Shown here piece after piece: positions 34,639-44,759 of a stretch of DNA of 55,110 bases. This DNA comes from Caldifarciminota bacterium (GTDB lineage Bacteria > Hydrothermota > UBA3072), in assembly GCA_016930175.1 (NCBI GenBank), contig JAFGHJ010000014.1:1-55110 (forward strand), given 5' to 3'. The stretch's first letter is position 1, and each line of letters opens with the position of its first letter. Under the pieces are notes generated by a model. The model saw nothing but the letters and a program-made list of their open reading frames with translations, was not told the DNA's origin and ran no database searches. The position numbers were made by a program, and so were the translations under genes.

Positions 34639-35154
34639 TTGAGTAAAGGAAAGATTTTAACTATTTTATTATTGCTTATATTTCTTACGATTACTTATTT
34701 ATCGTTTAATTTTTATAACCAAAAAAAACAGGTCGTACGGTTGCTGGCTGAAATTGAGAGAATAAAAAAGGAAAACCAGAGCCTAAATGATTCCTTAAAG
34801 GAAGTCAGGTATGTCCCATTTGGCAACTATTTTTTAGAAAAATCGAAAAAAGATAGTCTAACAAATCTAATAAATAGTATTATTTCGGATATCGGAACTC
34901 GAGAATTTGTAAACAGTATTAATTTTCCGTATCCCGGAATACACGGAAGCGTTCCTGTTTTCTACACCGATCCAATAATCTTGGTTAACGAAAAATGGAT
35001 TTTAGCGAAATTTACAGACGGACATTATGAGGGTTTTGCCTTGCTCGAATACAGGGTAGAAAACGGCAAAATTAATTGGAAGGTAATAAATAGTTGTATA
35101 GATGGAATGACAGATGAAGAATTTTTTGAGTCGTTAAAAGATTTTGAGAACTAA
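34639..35154 (+). CDS. Membrane-anchored coiled-coil protein of unknown function
   Basis: The 171-residue protein starts at TTG 34639 behind GGAGG. A transmembrane helix (about residues 6-24) is followed by a charged helix with Leu/Ile every seventh position (about 29-58, coiled coil). A compact globular domain rich in Tyr, Trp and Gly follows (about 95-165). The arrangement (anchor, coiled coil, small domain) puts the domain in the periplasm. I do not recognise the family. It has its own promoter and no close neighbours. Confidence 0.75.
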   Translation: MSKGKILTILLLLIFLTITYLSFNFYNQKKQVVRLLAEIERIKKENQSLNDSLKEVRYVPFGNYFLEKSKKDSLTNLINSIISDIGTREFVNSINFPYPGIHGSVPVFYTDPIILVNEKWILAKFTDGHYEGFALLEYRVENGKINWKVINSCIDGMTDEEFFESLKDFEN

Positions 35155-35553
35155 AATAAACGTTTCAGGTAAAATTCTGTAAGATAGTTGGAATGCTAGA
35201 GCTTTAAGAGGTTAGGAAGAGGAAAAACAAAACTATTCGTGTAATTCGCGTTATTCGTTGTTACTCTTTCTAGTAGTGGGATGAGGTATTTAACAAACAT
35301 GTATTTTTTGTTGTTTTCCTCTGTGCTCTCCGTGTCTCGGTGTGAAAACCTATTTAAAAATATTGTGACAATCTGCCTGTCCTGTGTAATAGAAGCTCAT
35401 CATACAGTAAATGCTATTCCATTGGGCCTGCCCTGTAGGTAGGATCGACCGTTCAGGGTGAAATCTGTGGTTAAATTTTTTTCGTGTGTTTTTGAAGTAA
35501 ATTTAAAAGTGGGTTGGGTTTAGTGTATTTTGTGTGTTTCGTGGTTTATATTA
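35155..35553. repeat. Gap with four degenerate GTG-type repeat arms
   Basis: This 399-bp stretch between convergent genes has no convincing ORF. It holds several arms related to the other gap repeats, all in one orientation: around 35237-35262 (ATTCGTGTAATTCGCG), 35318-35345 (CTCTGTGCTCTCCGTG), 35463-35490 and 35520-35548 (GTGTGTTTCGTGGTTTA). No terminator with a T tract could be seen for either flanking gene. Confidence 0.5.
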
Positions 35554-36975
35554 TTAAATGTTTTTACACCCGCGGGCGGCTTCGATACGAGCGACTTCTT
35601 CTTTATCAGCCTTTATGGGATACTCTCCCGTGAAACAAGCGGTACAAAAATTTTTAACCTTTTGATTCGAAACAGCGTCTATAAGCCCCTTTATTGATTG
35701 ATAGGTAAGAGAATCAACATCAATGGCTTCCGTTATTTCTTCTAAAGCTCTTTTACAAGCAATAAATTCTCCCCTGGTTTGCATATCGATGCCGTAATAG
35801 CATGGAAATTTAAGGGGCGGACTCGAGGAAGCAAAATGAACTTCTTTTGCGCCCGCGTCTTTGATTAATTGTACGATCTTTTTTGATGTTGTCCCTCGGA
35901 CGATAGAGTCGTCGACTAGAAGAACTTTTTTCCCTTTTATTATTTCCTTTACAGGAGAAAGTTTTATTCTTATTAGTTCTTCTCTTTTGCTCTGGTGGGG
36001 CATTATGAAGGTTCTGCCTATGTATCGATTCTTCATTAACCCTTCTCTATACTTTATATCTAATTCCTCTGCAAGGGATATGGCGACGGGTCTTGATGTG
36101 TCGGGTACAGGTACTACTATATCTATTTTTATTCCCTTTTTCTTTATTTCTTTCGCGAGATTTTTGCCCAGATTCAATCTTGCTTCGTAAACGGATATGC
36201 CGTCGATTGTCGAATCCGGTCTGGCAAAATATACATATTCAAAGATACAGGGGCAGTGTTTTTCTTCGGAGATTTTTTTTGTATATAGTTTACCTTCTGT
36301 GCCGAAGAATACCGCTTCGCCTGGCTGTACATCACGCTCTATTTTATAACCGAGGGTATCAAGTGCAACGCTTTCCGAAACCACACAAAAATTATTGTCC
36401 TTTTGTCCGAATATTAGGGGTTTGATACCGTAAGGGTCTCTAAAAGCAAGGATTCCCTTGTCTTTAATCAGGGCAACTACTGAATAGCTTCCCTTTATCT
36501 TTTCGAAAATTCCTTTTACCGCTTCAAAAAGAAAATCAGGAGAAAACGCCGGCTTCTTTTCCATTTCCGCTGAGAGAAGATTTAAAAGGAGTTCTGCGTC
36601 CGAAGTCGAGATGATTATTCTCCTGCTGTCATTTTCCAGTTTTTCTTTGAGAGAGTCGAAATTGATTATATTGCCGTTAAAAGCAAGAGCTATACCGTAA
36701 GGTGTATTGGAAATAAAAGGCTGGGCGTTTTCGACTCCCATTCCGCCGAGTGTCGGGTATCTTACATGACCGATGCCTGCATTGCCTTTCAGGAAGTTAA
36801 GATTTTCTTCCTGGAATGCGTCTCTTACTAAACCTTCACCCTTCTTAATGTTAAATCTATCCGAGTAGGTTACTATTCCTGCAGCGTCCTGTCCTCTGTG
36901 TTGTATTATAAGTAGTGAATCGTATATATTACCTGCCACTTCTTTATTGCCGATTACTCCTACTATTCCGCACAT
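35554..36975 (-). CDS. purF: Amidophosphoribosyltransferase (glutamine PRPP amidotransferase)
   Basis: The 473-residue enzyme makes phosphoribosylamine, the first step of purine synthesis. The protein begins M-C-G-I-V-G: Cys2 becomes the glutaminase nucleophile after Met removal. There is no propeptide as in Bacillus. The PRPP motif V-L-L-V-D-D-S-I-V-R-G-T-T is present. Cysteines in C-P-C-I-F-E-Y-V, L-K-F-P-C-Y-Y-G and F-C-T-A-C-F-T-G match the [4Fe-4S] ligands of the Bacillus type. It is the last gene of the ammonium and glutamine operon, 20 bases after gltD, so a main glutamine user is co-expressed with glutamine supply. Confidence 0.96.
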   Translation of the reverse strand: MCGIVGVIGNKEVAGNIYDSLLIIQHRGQDAAGIVTYSDRFNIKKGEGLVRDAFQEENLNFLKGNAGIGHVRYPTLGGMGVENAQPFISNTPYGIALAFNGNIINFDSLKEKLENDSRRIIISTSDAELLLNLLSAEMEKKPAFSPDFLFEAVKGIFEKIKGSYSVVALIKDKGILAFRDPYGIKPLIFGQKDNNFCVVSESVALDTLGYKIERDVQPGEAVFFGTEGKLYTKKISEEKHCPCIFEYVYFARPDSTIDGISVYEARLNLGKNLAKEIKKKGIKIDIVVPVPDTSRPVAISLAEELDIKYREGLMKNRYIGRTFIMPHQSKREELIRIKLSPVKEIIKGKKVLLVDDSIVRGTTSKKIVQLIKDAGAKEVHFASSSPPLKFPCYYGIDMQTRGEFIACKRALEEITEAIDVDSLTYQSIKGLIDAVSNQKVKNFCTACFTGEYPIKADKEEVARIEAARGCKNI

Positions 36976-36995
36976 TTAATAAATTACTTCCTTTT

Positions 36996-38438
36996 TTACA
37001 AAACAGGTAAATTTGATTTACCCATCAGATATTTATCTATTTGATGTGCCGCTTTTCTGCCCTCGGATATAGCCCATACTATTAGAGACTGTCCTCTGTG
37101 CATATCACCTGCGGAGAATATTCCTTTTTTAGATGTCATAAAATTTTCGTCTGTTTTTACGTTACCGTTGGTTAATTCGAGATTTAAATCTCTGACTAAT
37201 CCTTTGTGTTCGGGATGCAAAAAACCAACAGCAAGGATTACTAAGTCAGCATTTATTTCGAATTCGCTTCCTGATATTTCTTTCATAACAGGACAACTTT
37301 TTTCGGTGTTTTGCGAGAATTCGACTTCAACACATTGTAATTTTTCTATTTTTCCGTTTTTGCCGATAAATCTTTTTGTTAAAAGAGACCAGTGGCGTTC
37401 ACACCCTTCTTCATGACTGCTTGAATTTTTTAGTATTGAGGGATAGTAAGGCCAGGGTTCATTTGAGGTTCTGCATTCGGGTGGTTTTTCCAATATTTCT
37501 ATCTGTGTTATACGTTTTGCGCCCTGTCTCTTTGCAACACCGACACAGTCCGCTCCCGTATCGCCGCCGCCGATTATTATTACTGCTTTATTTTTCGCGT
37601 CTATTATTTCTTCTTCAGGTATTTTTTCTCCCCAGACCCTTTTATTTGCCTGTATCAGAAAATCCATGGCGAAATGTATACCTTTTAATTCCCTTCCGGG
37701 AATTTTTAAGTCTCTCGGAACTCCGGAGCCGCACGCGAGACAGACCGCGTCGAAGTTTTTCAGTAACTCTTTAGCTGGAATATCCATACCGATAAATTTA
37801 TTCACTTTGAATTTTATTCCTTCTTTTTCCATCAAGTCCAATCGTCTGTCGAGGATTTCTTTTTCTAATTTAAAGTCTGGAATGCCGTAACGAAGGATTC
37901 CACCGGTTTTTTTGTTTCGCTCAAAAACGGTTACTGAGTGACCTGCTTTATTTAATTGGTCGGCAGCCGCAAGTCCCGCGGGACCGGAACCGACTACAGC
38001 AATCTTTTTTCCGGTTCTTTTTACGGGCGGATTCGCTTTAATTAATACAGACTTAAATGCATGTTCAATAATGGCAAGTTCGTTTTCTCTTATTGTAATT
38101 GCGTCGTCGTTTATAGATAAAACGCAGGAGTGTTCACATGGCGCCGGGCATATTCTTCCTGTTATTTCCGGAAAATTGTTTGTAGCGGAAAGTAATTCAT
38201 AAGCTTTTTCCCATTGGTTATTAAACATGAAATCATTCCATTCCGGGATATAATTTCCGATTGGACAGCCCCAGTGGCAAAAAGGAGTTCCGCAGTCCAT
38301 GCATCGTGCAGCCTGTTCCCGGGATTTATCGTCCTTTCGTCGGATTGTAACATCTTTATAATCCTTTATTCTTTCTTCAATTGGTCTTTGTTTCGAAACT
38401 TCTCTTTTTATTTCTAAAAATCCGTTTATCTTACCCAT
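36996..38438 (-). CDS. gltD: Glutamate synthase small subunit
   Basis: The 480-residue NADPH-linked beta subunit passes electrons to GltB. The N-terminal Fe-S region has C-M-D-C-G-T-P-F-C and C-P-A-P-C-E-H-S-C. The FAD motif G-S-G-P-A-G-L-A-A-A and NADPH motif G-G-G-D-T-G-A-D-C follow. It follows gltB with one base between them, the normal order, so the two subunits are made together. Confidence 0.96.
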   Translation of the reverse strand: MGKINGFLEIKREVSKQRPIEERIKDYKDVTIRRKDDKSREQAARCMDCGTPFCHWGCPIGNYIPEWNDFMFNNQWEKAYELLSATNNFPEITGRICPAPCEHSCVLSINDDAITIRENELAIIEHAFKSVLIKANPPVKRTGKKIAVVGSGPAGLAAADQLNKAGHSVTVFERNKKTGGILRYGIPDFKLEKEILDRRLDLMEKEGIKFKVNKFIGMDIPAKELLKNFDAVCLACGSGVPRDLKIPGRELKGIHFAMDFLIQANKRVWGEKIPEEEIIDAKNKAVIIIGGGDTGADCVGVAKRQGAKRITQIEILEKPPECRTSNEPWPYYPSILKNSSSHEEGCERHWSLLTKRFIGKNGKIEKLQCVEVEFSQNTEKSCPVMKEISGSEFEINADLVILAVGFLHPEHKGLVRDLNLELTNGNVKTDENFMTSKKGIFSAGDMHRGQSLIVWAISEGRKAAHQIDKYLMGKSNLPVL

Positions 38439-38439
38439 T

Positions 38440-41400
38440 CTATTCTACTATCGATTTTACCCATTTCTTTAAGTTTTCTTTTCTTTCCGTTTTCAAGATG
38501 TGTTCATATTCCAGAGGAATTACTTTTATAAAGTCTTTTATTTTATTATTAAAGTCATCAAGAATTTCTTTAGCTTTTACGCTTTCTGTATATCGAAAAT
38601 GATTGGTTATAAGGGTATTTATTATTTCTATATCATGTTCGTTTAATTCTTTTAATTTTACCATCTCAAGATTACATTTAGATTTAAAATCACCTTCCGT
38701 ATCATAAATGTAAGCTATACCTCCAGACATACCAGCAGCAAAGTTTCGACCGGTTTTTCCGATTATTACAACTCTACCTCCGGTCATATATTCGCACCCA
38801 TGGTCGCCTACCCCTTCAACGACCGCGTTTAGTCCTGAATTTCTTATACAAAATCTTTCTCCAGCGATACCTCTTATATAAGCTTCACCTTTGGTAGCAC
38901 CGTAAAAAGAGGTGTTTCCGATTATAATATTTTCTTCTGCCGGATAAGTCGATTTTTTATCAGGATATATTATTATTTTGCCGCCAAATATTCCTTTACC
39001 GATATAGTCGTTAGACATACCTTCCAGTTCAAAGGTTATACCTTTAGCAAGGAAGGCACCAAAACTTTGACCTGCGACTCCTTTGAATTTAAAATGTATA
39101 GTATCGTCGGGAAGGCCTCTTTCTCCATAGACATAACAAACTTCTCCGCTCAGGCGAGCTCCTACCGTGCGATCAGTGTTCTTTATTGTGATTTTATGTT
39201 TTATTTTTTCTTCCTTTAAGATTGCATTTTTTGCAAGGTCTATAAGCTGATTATCCAATATGTTATCTAAATCATGCTTTTCCGTTTTTGAATATGAGAC
39301 TCCAGAATTATTTTTTGTTTCCGGCTTATAAAGAATCTTGCTGAAATCGATGCCTTTTGATTTCCAGTCAAGAATTTCTTCGTTAACTTCTAAAAGTTCG
39401 GTTTTCCCGATCAGTTCGGTTATTTTTCTAATTCCAAGACTTGCCATAATTTCACGTAACTCTTCCGCTACGAAGTTAAAATAGTTAACCAGGTATTCTA
39501 CTTTTCCGTTAAATCTCTGCCGCAAGATTTCATTTTGGGTAGCCACACCTACCGAACAGTTACCAAGATTGCAGTGCCGTAGCATTACGCACCCGAGGAC
39601 TATTAATGCCGCTGTGGCAAATCCGTATTCTTCCGCGCCGAGTATCGCGGCAATCGCGATATCTCTCCCGGTTCTGATTTGTCCGTCGGTCTGCAGGCGT
39701 ACTCTGCTGCGGAGGTTATTCAGCACCAGAGTTTGATGGGTTTCTGATAGACCCAATTCCCAGGGTAAGCCGGCATGATGTATCGAACTTAAAGGGGCTG
39801 CACCGGTGCCGCCGTCTCCGCCTGAAATTAGGATCATGTCAGCATGCCCTTTTGCAACTCCTGCTGCAACTGTCCCTACGCCGACTTCTGAAACAAGCTT
39901 AACACTTATTCTTGCTTTCGGATTTACGTTTCTGAGGTCGAAAATCAGCTGGTTTAAATCTTCTATAGAGTAAATATCATGATGAGGCGGGGGAGAAATA
40001 AGTGTGACTCCAGGCGTGGTATGGCGTGTCTTTGCTATAATTTCACTAACTTTATGCCCTGGTAAATGTCCGCCTTCGCCCGGTTTTGCTCCTTGAGCAA
40101 TTTTTATCTGTATCTCATCGGCATGAACAAGATAATTCGTTGTTACCCCGAACCGTCCCGAAGCAACCTGTTTGACCTTACTTGAAAACGAAGCTCCATT
40201 TGAGAGTCTTTTAAAACGTGAAGGGTCTTCGCCTCCTTCTCCGGTATTAGACATGCCGCCGAGCTTGTTCATAGCCATAGCTATAGTTTCATGTGCTTCT
40301 CTGCTTATAGAGCCAAAGCTCATAGCTCCAATTGCAAAACGTTTTACTATCAGAGAAGCATCTTCTACTTCGGATAGCGGAATCGGATACTTAGAATGGT
40401 TGAACTTTAATAAACTTCGCAAGGTTGTTGGATTCTCTGGCTGATTATTTATAATTTCGGCAAATTTTTTGTATTCTTCATAGCCTCCTTTCCTGCTTGA
40501 ATCTTGGAGGTAAGCAATGCTCTGTGGATTCCATAAATGATATTCTCCGTCTTTTTTCCACTTATAAAAACCGCCTGAGGGAAGAATTTTATTCATCAAA
40601 GGAGAATCAGGGAAAGCTTCTTTATGTCGTAATATTGTTTCTTTTGCAAGTGTTAAGAGGTCGACCCCTCCTATACGTGAAGTTGTACCCGCAAAACATT
40701 TTTCGATAACTTCGCTGCCAAGACCTAATGCTTCGAATATTTGAGCTCCCCTATAGCTCTGAAGGGTCGAAATACCCATTTTGGATAATATCTTAAGAAT
40801 TCCTTTGTTAATAGCTTTTTTGTAGTTGCTTATTGCGTCACTTAAATCAAGCTCGATTTCACCTTCGTCTGATAAATATTTTATTGCTTCAAAAGCAAGA
40901 TATGGATTTATGCAATCCGCCCCGTAACCTAAAAGTAGTGTAAAATTCTGGACTTCTTTTGCATCCGCGCATTCCAACAATATATTTACCTGTGTACGTA
41001 ATTCACTTTTAATAAGGGCGTGATGAACTGCGCCGGTTGCCATTAGTGAAGGTAAGCAGGCGTTTTCCTTATTTATTCCTTTGTCGCTGAGGAGTATAAA
41101 TGAATATCCGGCTAGAGCGGCTTCCTTTGCTTCCTTTGTAATTCTATCCAGTGCTTTTATGAAGTTTTTTTCGCTTTTAGGGTTAAAAAGCAGAGATATG
41201 GTTTTAGTTGAAAAACCATTTACATTAATGTTCTTAAGCTTTTCAAAATCCTCGTTTGTAAGTATTGGTTCGCCTGCCTCCAATTTATGCGCATGATCAG
41301 GGACTTCTTCTAAGATGTTGTCTTTTGGTCCCAGAAAACTTACCATGCTCATAACTATTCTTTCTCTGATAGAATCTATGGGCGGATTAGTTACCTGAGC

Positions 41401-43002
41401 AAATAATTGTTTAAAATAATTAAAAATAAGTTGAGGTTTTTTCGATAAAATAGCGTGGGGATGGTCGTTGCCCATCGAGCCTATAGGTTCTTTTCCTTCT
41501 ATTGCTTTTTGTTTGATTATAGTTTTTAAATCTTCTCTGGTATAACCATTCGCTTTCAGATAAGAGAGAAGTTCTTTTTTTTTGATATTTGATTTCTTGT
41601 TTTTCGACTTTGAAGGCTTAATGGAATCAAATTCCAGTAAATGTTTTTTTAGCCATTCGGAATAGGGCTTTTTATTTGATAGGTTTCTTTTGATTTCGTC
41701 ATCCTGGACTATTTTTCCTTTTTCTGTATCAACAAAGAATATCTTTCCCGGTTCGAGTCTTCCGGATTGTAAAATATCTTTCCCTTTAATATCGAGAACG
41801 CCTACTTCCGAAGCCATCATGACCTGGCCGTCTTTTGTGATAAGATAACGGGCAGGGCGTAACCCGTTACGGTCGAGTATAGTGCCTACACGTTTACCAT
41901 CTGTGAAAGATATTGCAGCAGGTCCATCCCATGGTTCGGAAATACAGGCGTGATATTTATAGAAGCTTCTTAAGTTTTTATTCAGTGAATCATCGTTTTC
42001 CCAGGCTGTCGGAATGAGCATTATGATGGAGTGGGGTAGAGTTCGCCCCGAAAGAGTTAAAAGTTCAAATACATTGTCTAATATAGCCGAGTCACTTTTC
42101 GAGGAATCTATAATTGGTTTTATTTTTTCTATGTCCTTTCCGAATAAAGGACTTTTAAGTAGCCCTTCTCTTGCCTTCATCCAGTTAACATTTCCTCTTA
42201 GCGTATTTATTTCTCCGTTATGAGCTAGAAATCTAAAAGGCTGAGCTAGGTCCCAGGTTGGGAAGGTATTTGTGCTGTATCGCGAATGAATCATAGCTAT
42301 AGCGCTTTTTATAGATTTGTCTTTCAAATCGGTATAAAAACCTTCTACCTGTTTTGCCATAAGAAGACCTTTATAGGTTATGGTTCTGCTTGAGATATTA
42401 GTTATATAAAAGAAAGATTTCTGTTTTATATCGGAGAAATTTATGATGCTTTCAGCTTTTTTTCTGATTACGTAAAGAATTCGCTCAAAGTGAAGGCTGT
42501 CGTCAGATCCTCTTGGAGGAATATCAGGGTTTCTCCCGATAAAAATTTGTTCTATTGATGGTTGGCTTTCTTTTGCGCTCGTTCCTATATTCGAATTATC
42601 GACGGGTACTTTTCTCCATCCAAGCAATATTTGTTTTTCTTCTTCAATTACTTTTCCAAGAACATCCCTGCAAAATAATCTTTCATTTACATCCTGAGGT
42701 AGGAAAACTATACCCGTTCCATACTCTCCGGGAGAGGGCAATTCGATTTTTTCTTTTTCCGTGGCTTTCGATAGGAATTCATGCGGAAGTTGTATTAAAA
42801 TACCGGCTCCGTCGCCCGTTTTTGGGTCAGCTCCCACAGCTCCTCTGTGGGCAAGTCTTTTTAGTATTTTTAAGCCTTTTTTTACGATGTCGTTAGACTT
42901 ATCTCCGTTAATATTGCATACAAAGCCCACTCCGCAAGAGTCATGCTCATTCTCAGGGTTATATAATCCCTGTTCTCTTGGAAATCCGTTGTTATTTAGC
43001 AT
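38440..43002 (-). CDS. gltB: Glutamate synthase large subunit
   Basis: The 1520-residue enzyme makes two glutamates from glutamine and 2-oxoglutarate. The glutaminase domain starts at Cys23 (H-D-S-C-G-V-G-F), so 22 N-terminal residues should be cleaved as a propeptide. The synthase domain carries the FMN site and the [3Fe-4S] ligands C-V-M-L-R-H-C-N-L-G-N-C. The C-terminal beta-helix has the usual G-x-x-G repeats and ends in G-M-S-G-G-x-A-Y. The length is normal (about 1500). It lies between glnA and gltD. Confidence 0.97.
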   Translation of the reverse strand: MLNNNGFPREQGLYNPENEHDSCGVGFVCNINGDKSNDIVKKGLKILKRLAHRGAVGADPKTGDGAGILIQLPHEFLSKATEKEKIELPSPGEYGTGIVFLPQDVNERLFCRDVLGKVIEEEKQILLGWRKVPVDNSNIGTSAKESQPSIEQIFIGRNPDIPPRGSDDSLHFERILYVIRKKAESIINFSDIKQKSFFYITNISSRTITYKGLLMAKQVEGFYTDLKDKSIKSAIAMIHSRYSTNTFPTWDLAQPFRFLAHNGEINTLRGNVNWMKAREGLLKSPLFGKDIEKIKPIIDSSKSDSAILDNVFELLTLSGRTLPHSIIMLIPTAWENDDSLNKNLRSFYKYHACISEPWDGPAAISFTDGKRVGTILDRNGLRPARYLITKDGQVMMASEVGVLDIKGKDILQSGRLEPGKIFFVDTEKGKIVQDDEIKRNLSNKKPYSEWLKKHLLEFDSIKPSKSKNKKSNIKKKELLSYLKANGYTREDLKTIIKQKAIEGKEPIGSMGNDHPHAILSKKPQLIFNYFKQLFAQVTNPPIDSIRERIVMSMVSFLGPKDNILEEVPDHAHKLEAGEPILTNEDFEKLKNINVNGFSTKTISLLFNPKSEKNFIKALDRITKEAKEAALAGYSFILLSDKGINKENACLPSLMATGAVHHALIKSELRTQVNILLECADAKEVQNFTLLLGYGADCINPYLAFEAIKYLSDEGEIELDLSDAISNYKKAINKGILKILSKMGISTLQSYRGAQIFEALGLGSEVIEKCFAGTTSRIGGVDLLTLAKETILRHKEAFPDSPLMNKILPSGGFYKWKKDGEYHLWNPQSIAYLQDSSRKGGYEEYKKFAEIINNQPENPTTLRSLLKFNHSKYPIPLSEVEDASLIVKRFAIGAMSFGSISREAHETIAMAMNKLGGMSNTGEGGEDPSRFKRLSNGASFSSKVKQVASGRFGVTTNYLVHADEIQIKIAQGAKPGEGGHLPGHKVSEIIAKTRHTTPGVTLISPPPHHDIYSIEDLNQLIFDLRNVNPKARISVKLVSEVGVGTVAAGVAKGHADMILISGGDGGTGAAPLSSIHHAGLPWELGLSETHQTLVLNNLRSRVRLQTDGQIRTGRDIAIAAILGAEEYGFATAALIVLGCVMLRHCNLGNCSVGVATQNEILRQRFNGKVEYLVNYFNFVAEELREIMASLGIRKITELIGKTELLEVNEEILDWKSKGIDFSKILYKPETKNNSGVSYSKTEKHDLDNILDNQLIDLAKNAILKEEKIKHKITIKNTDRTVGARLSGEVCYVYGERGLPDDTIHFKFKGVAGQSFGAFLAKGITFELEGMSNDYIGKGIFGGKIIIYPDKKSTYPAEENIIIGNTSFYGATKGEAYIRGIAGERFCIRNSGLNAVVEGVGDHGCEYMTGGRVVIIGKTGRNFAAGMSGGIAYIYDTEGDFKSKCNLEMVKLKELNEHDIEIINTLITNHFRYTESVKAKEILDDFNNKIKDFIKVIPLEYEHILKTERKENLKKWVKSIVE

Positions 43003-43056
43003 TTTTTATGCCATTTTTTAACCCACCAACGCACTAACTGACTAACTCACCAACCA

Positions 43057-44388
43057 TTATAATGTCGGCAGGTATTTATCTAGTTCGTATTCGGATACCT
43101 GTATTCGGTAATCGTCCCATTCTTTCTTTTTAAGCATAATAAATCTCGGGAAGATGTGTTCGCCAAGTATTTTTCTTACGAGCAGGCTGTTTTCCGTTAT
43201 AGAAATTGCCTGACCGAGGCTGTCTGGGAGCGTTTCAATGCCCTTTTCTTTTCGTTCTATTGGCGTAAGATGATAAAGGTTTTGTTCCATTGGAATCGGA
43301 GCTTTATATTTCTTCTCGATACCTTCCAGTCCGGCGTGAAGCATAGCGGCGAAAGTAAGATATGGGTTGCAGGCAGGATCTGCGGCTCGGAATTCACAGC
43401 GGGTTGCTTTTTCCTGACCCGGTTGATACATGGGCACACGGATCAAAGCGCTTCGGTTTCTCTGGCTCCAGGCTATATATACCGGTGCTTCGTAACCCGG
43501 TACAAGACGCTTGTAAGAGTTTGTCGTTTGCGCAAATATTGAACAGATTTCCTTTGAATGTTTTAAAAGACCGGCAATGTATGAAAGAGCAATATCCGAT
43601 AGATTGTTACTTGATTTTTTATCAAAGAAAGCATTTTTGTCCCCCTTGAACAGAGATTGATGCGTATGCATACCGGAACCGTTTTCTCCGAAAATAGGTT
43701 TCGGCATAAATGTAGCATAAACTCCGAATTTTGTGGCGATTTCCTTTACGACCACCCGGTAAGTTATAACATCATCAGCCATTTTTAGAGCATCCGCATA
43801 TCGCATATCCACTTCATGCTGCGAAGGCGCTACTTCATGATGGGAATATTCGACATGAATGCCCATTTCTTGAAGTGCAAAAACGGTTTCTCTTCTTAGG
43901 TCACTGGCAACGTCTAAAGTAGTTAAGTCGAAGTATCCTCCTCTGTCGAGCACCTCTGTTCCTTTATCGTCTTTAAAATAGAAGTATTCCAGTTCCGGAC
44001 CAATATAAAAGTGGTCAAAACCCATTTCTTTAGCACGGCTTAACGCTCTTTTTAAAACGTATCTCGGGTCACCTTCATAAGGTGTTCTATCTGGATTTAA
44101 AATATCGCATATCATACGTGCAACTTTTTTCTCATTTGGTCTCCATGGTAAGATTACGAAGGTATTTGGGTCCGGCATTGCAATCATATCCGATTCTTCG
44201 ATATCCTGATAACCCGTTATTGATGAGCCGTCAAATCCCATTCCATTTGTAAGAGCACCTTCGAGTTCGTTTACGGTTATCGCAAAACTTTTAACCTGTC
44301 CAAGAACATCCGTAAACCATAAGCGAATAAATTTTACATCTTCATCCTTTACGATTTTTAAAATATCTGCTTTTGTTTTTTTAGGCAT
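43057..44388 (-). CDS. glnA: Glutamine synthetase type I
   Basis: I take ATG 44388, behind AAGGAG, rather than an upstream GTG/ATG; the product has 443 residues. It makes glutamine from glutamate, ammonia and ATP. Motifs G-F-D-G-S-S-I-x-G, E-L-E-Y-F, N-G-S-G-M-H and R-x-P at the active site are present. The length (about 443, not 470) and the N-L-Y-H-L-T segment fit the GSI-alpha subclass, which in known cases is controlled by feedback and not by adenylylation. It lies 13 bases after glnK. The order amt-glnK-glnA is classic for ammonium-limited growth. Confidence 0.96.
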   Translation of the reverse strand: MPKKTKADILKIVKDEDVKFIRLWFTDVLGQVKSFAITVNELEGALTNGMGFDGSSITGYQDIEESDMIAMPDPNTFVILPWRPNEKKVARMICDILNPDRTPYEGDPRYVLKRALSRAKEMGFDHFYIGPELEYFYFKDDKGTEVLDRGGYFDLTTLDVASDLRRETVFALQEMGIHVEYSHHEVAPSQHEVDMRYADALKMADDVITYRVVVKEIATKFGVYATFMPKPIFGENGSGMHTHQSLFKGDKNAFFDKKSSNNLSDIALSYIAGLLKHSKEICSIFAQTTNSYKRLVPGYEAPVYIAWSQRNRSALIRVPMYQPGQEKATRCEFRAADPACNPYLTFAAMLHAGLEGIEKKYKAPIPMEQNLYHLTPIERKEKGIETLPDSLGQAISITENSLLVRKILGEHIFPRFIMLKKKEWDDYRIQVSEYELDKYLPTL

Positions 44389-44401
44389 TTCTAACTCCTT
44401 T

Positions 44402-44743
44402 TTAACCAATTGCGTTATTACCCCGTTCTCCGGTTCGTATTCTTATACACTCTGGAAGGTCAATAACAAATATCTTTCCGTCTCCTATTTTTCCGGTTTG
44501 AGCACCTTTAACTATTGCTGCTATGGTAGGTTCTACGAATTCCTCATTGACTGCTATCTCCAAACGTAGTTTCTTAAGTAAATTTACTTCCTGAAGGACG
44601 CCGCGATAAGTTTCGGTATATCCTTTTTGTTGTCCGCTGCCGAGAGCATTGGTGACAGTCATTTTGTAGACTTCAGCTTCATAGAGAGCTTTTTTTACGT
44701 CAGGTAATTTATGCGGTTGGATTAAAGCTACTATAAGTTTCAT
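44402..44743 (-). CDS. glnK: PII nitrogen regulatory protein with Gln51
   Basis: The 113-residue PII protein follows amt by 16 bases. ATP/2-oxoglutarate residues are kept: Gly37, Gln39, Lys58, the G-K-I-G-D-G-K-I-F loop and R-I-R-T-G-E-R. The T-loop reads Y-R-G-V-L-Q, so residue 51, the tyrosine that GlnD uridylylates in enterics, is Gln. Uridylylation at the usual site is therefore not possible. It most likely acts by binding Amt (and perhaps GlnA) according to ADP/ATP/2-oxoglutarate. The adjacency to amt marks it as the GlnK type. Confidence 0.95.
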   Translation of the reverse strand: MKLIVALIQPHKLPDVKKALYEAEVYKMTVTNALGSGQQKGYTETYRGVLQEVNLLKKLRLEIAVNEEFVEPTIAAIVKGAQTGKIGDGKIFVIDLPECIRIRTGERGNNAIG

Positions 44744-44759
44744 TTTTTACCTCCATTAT

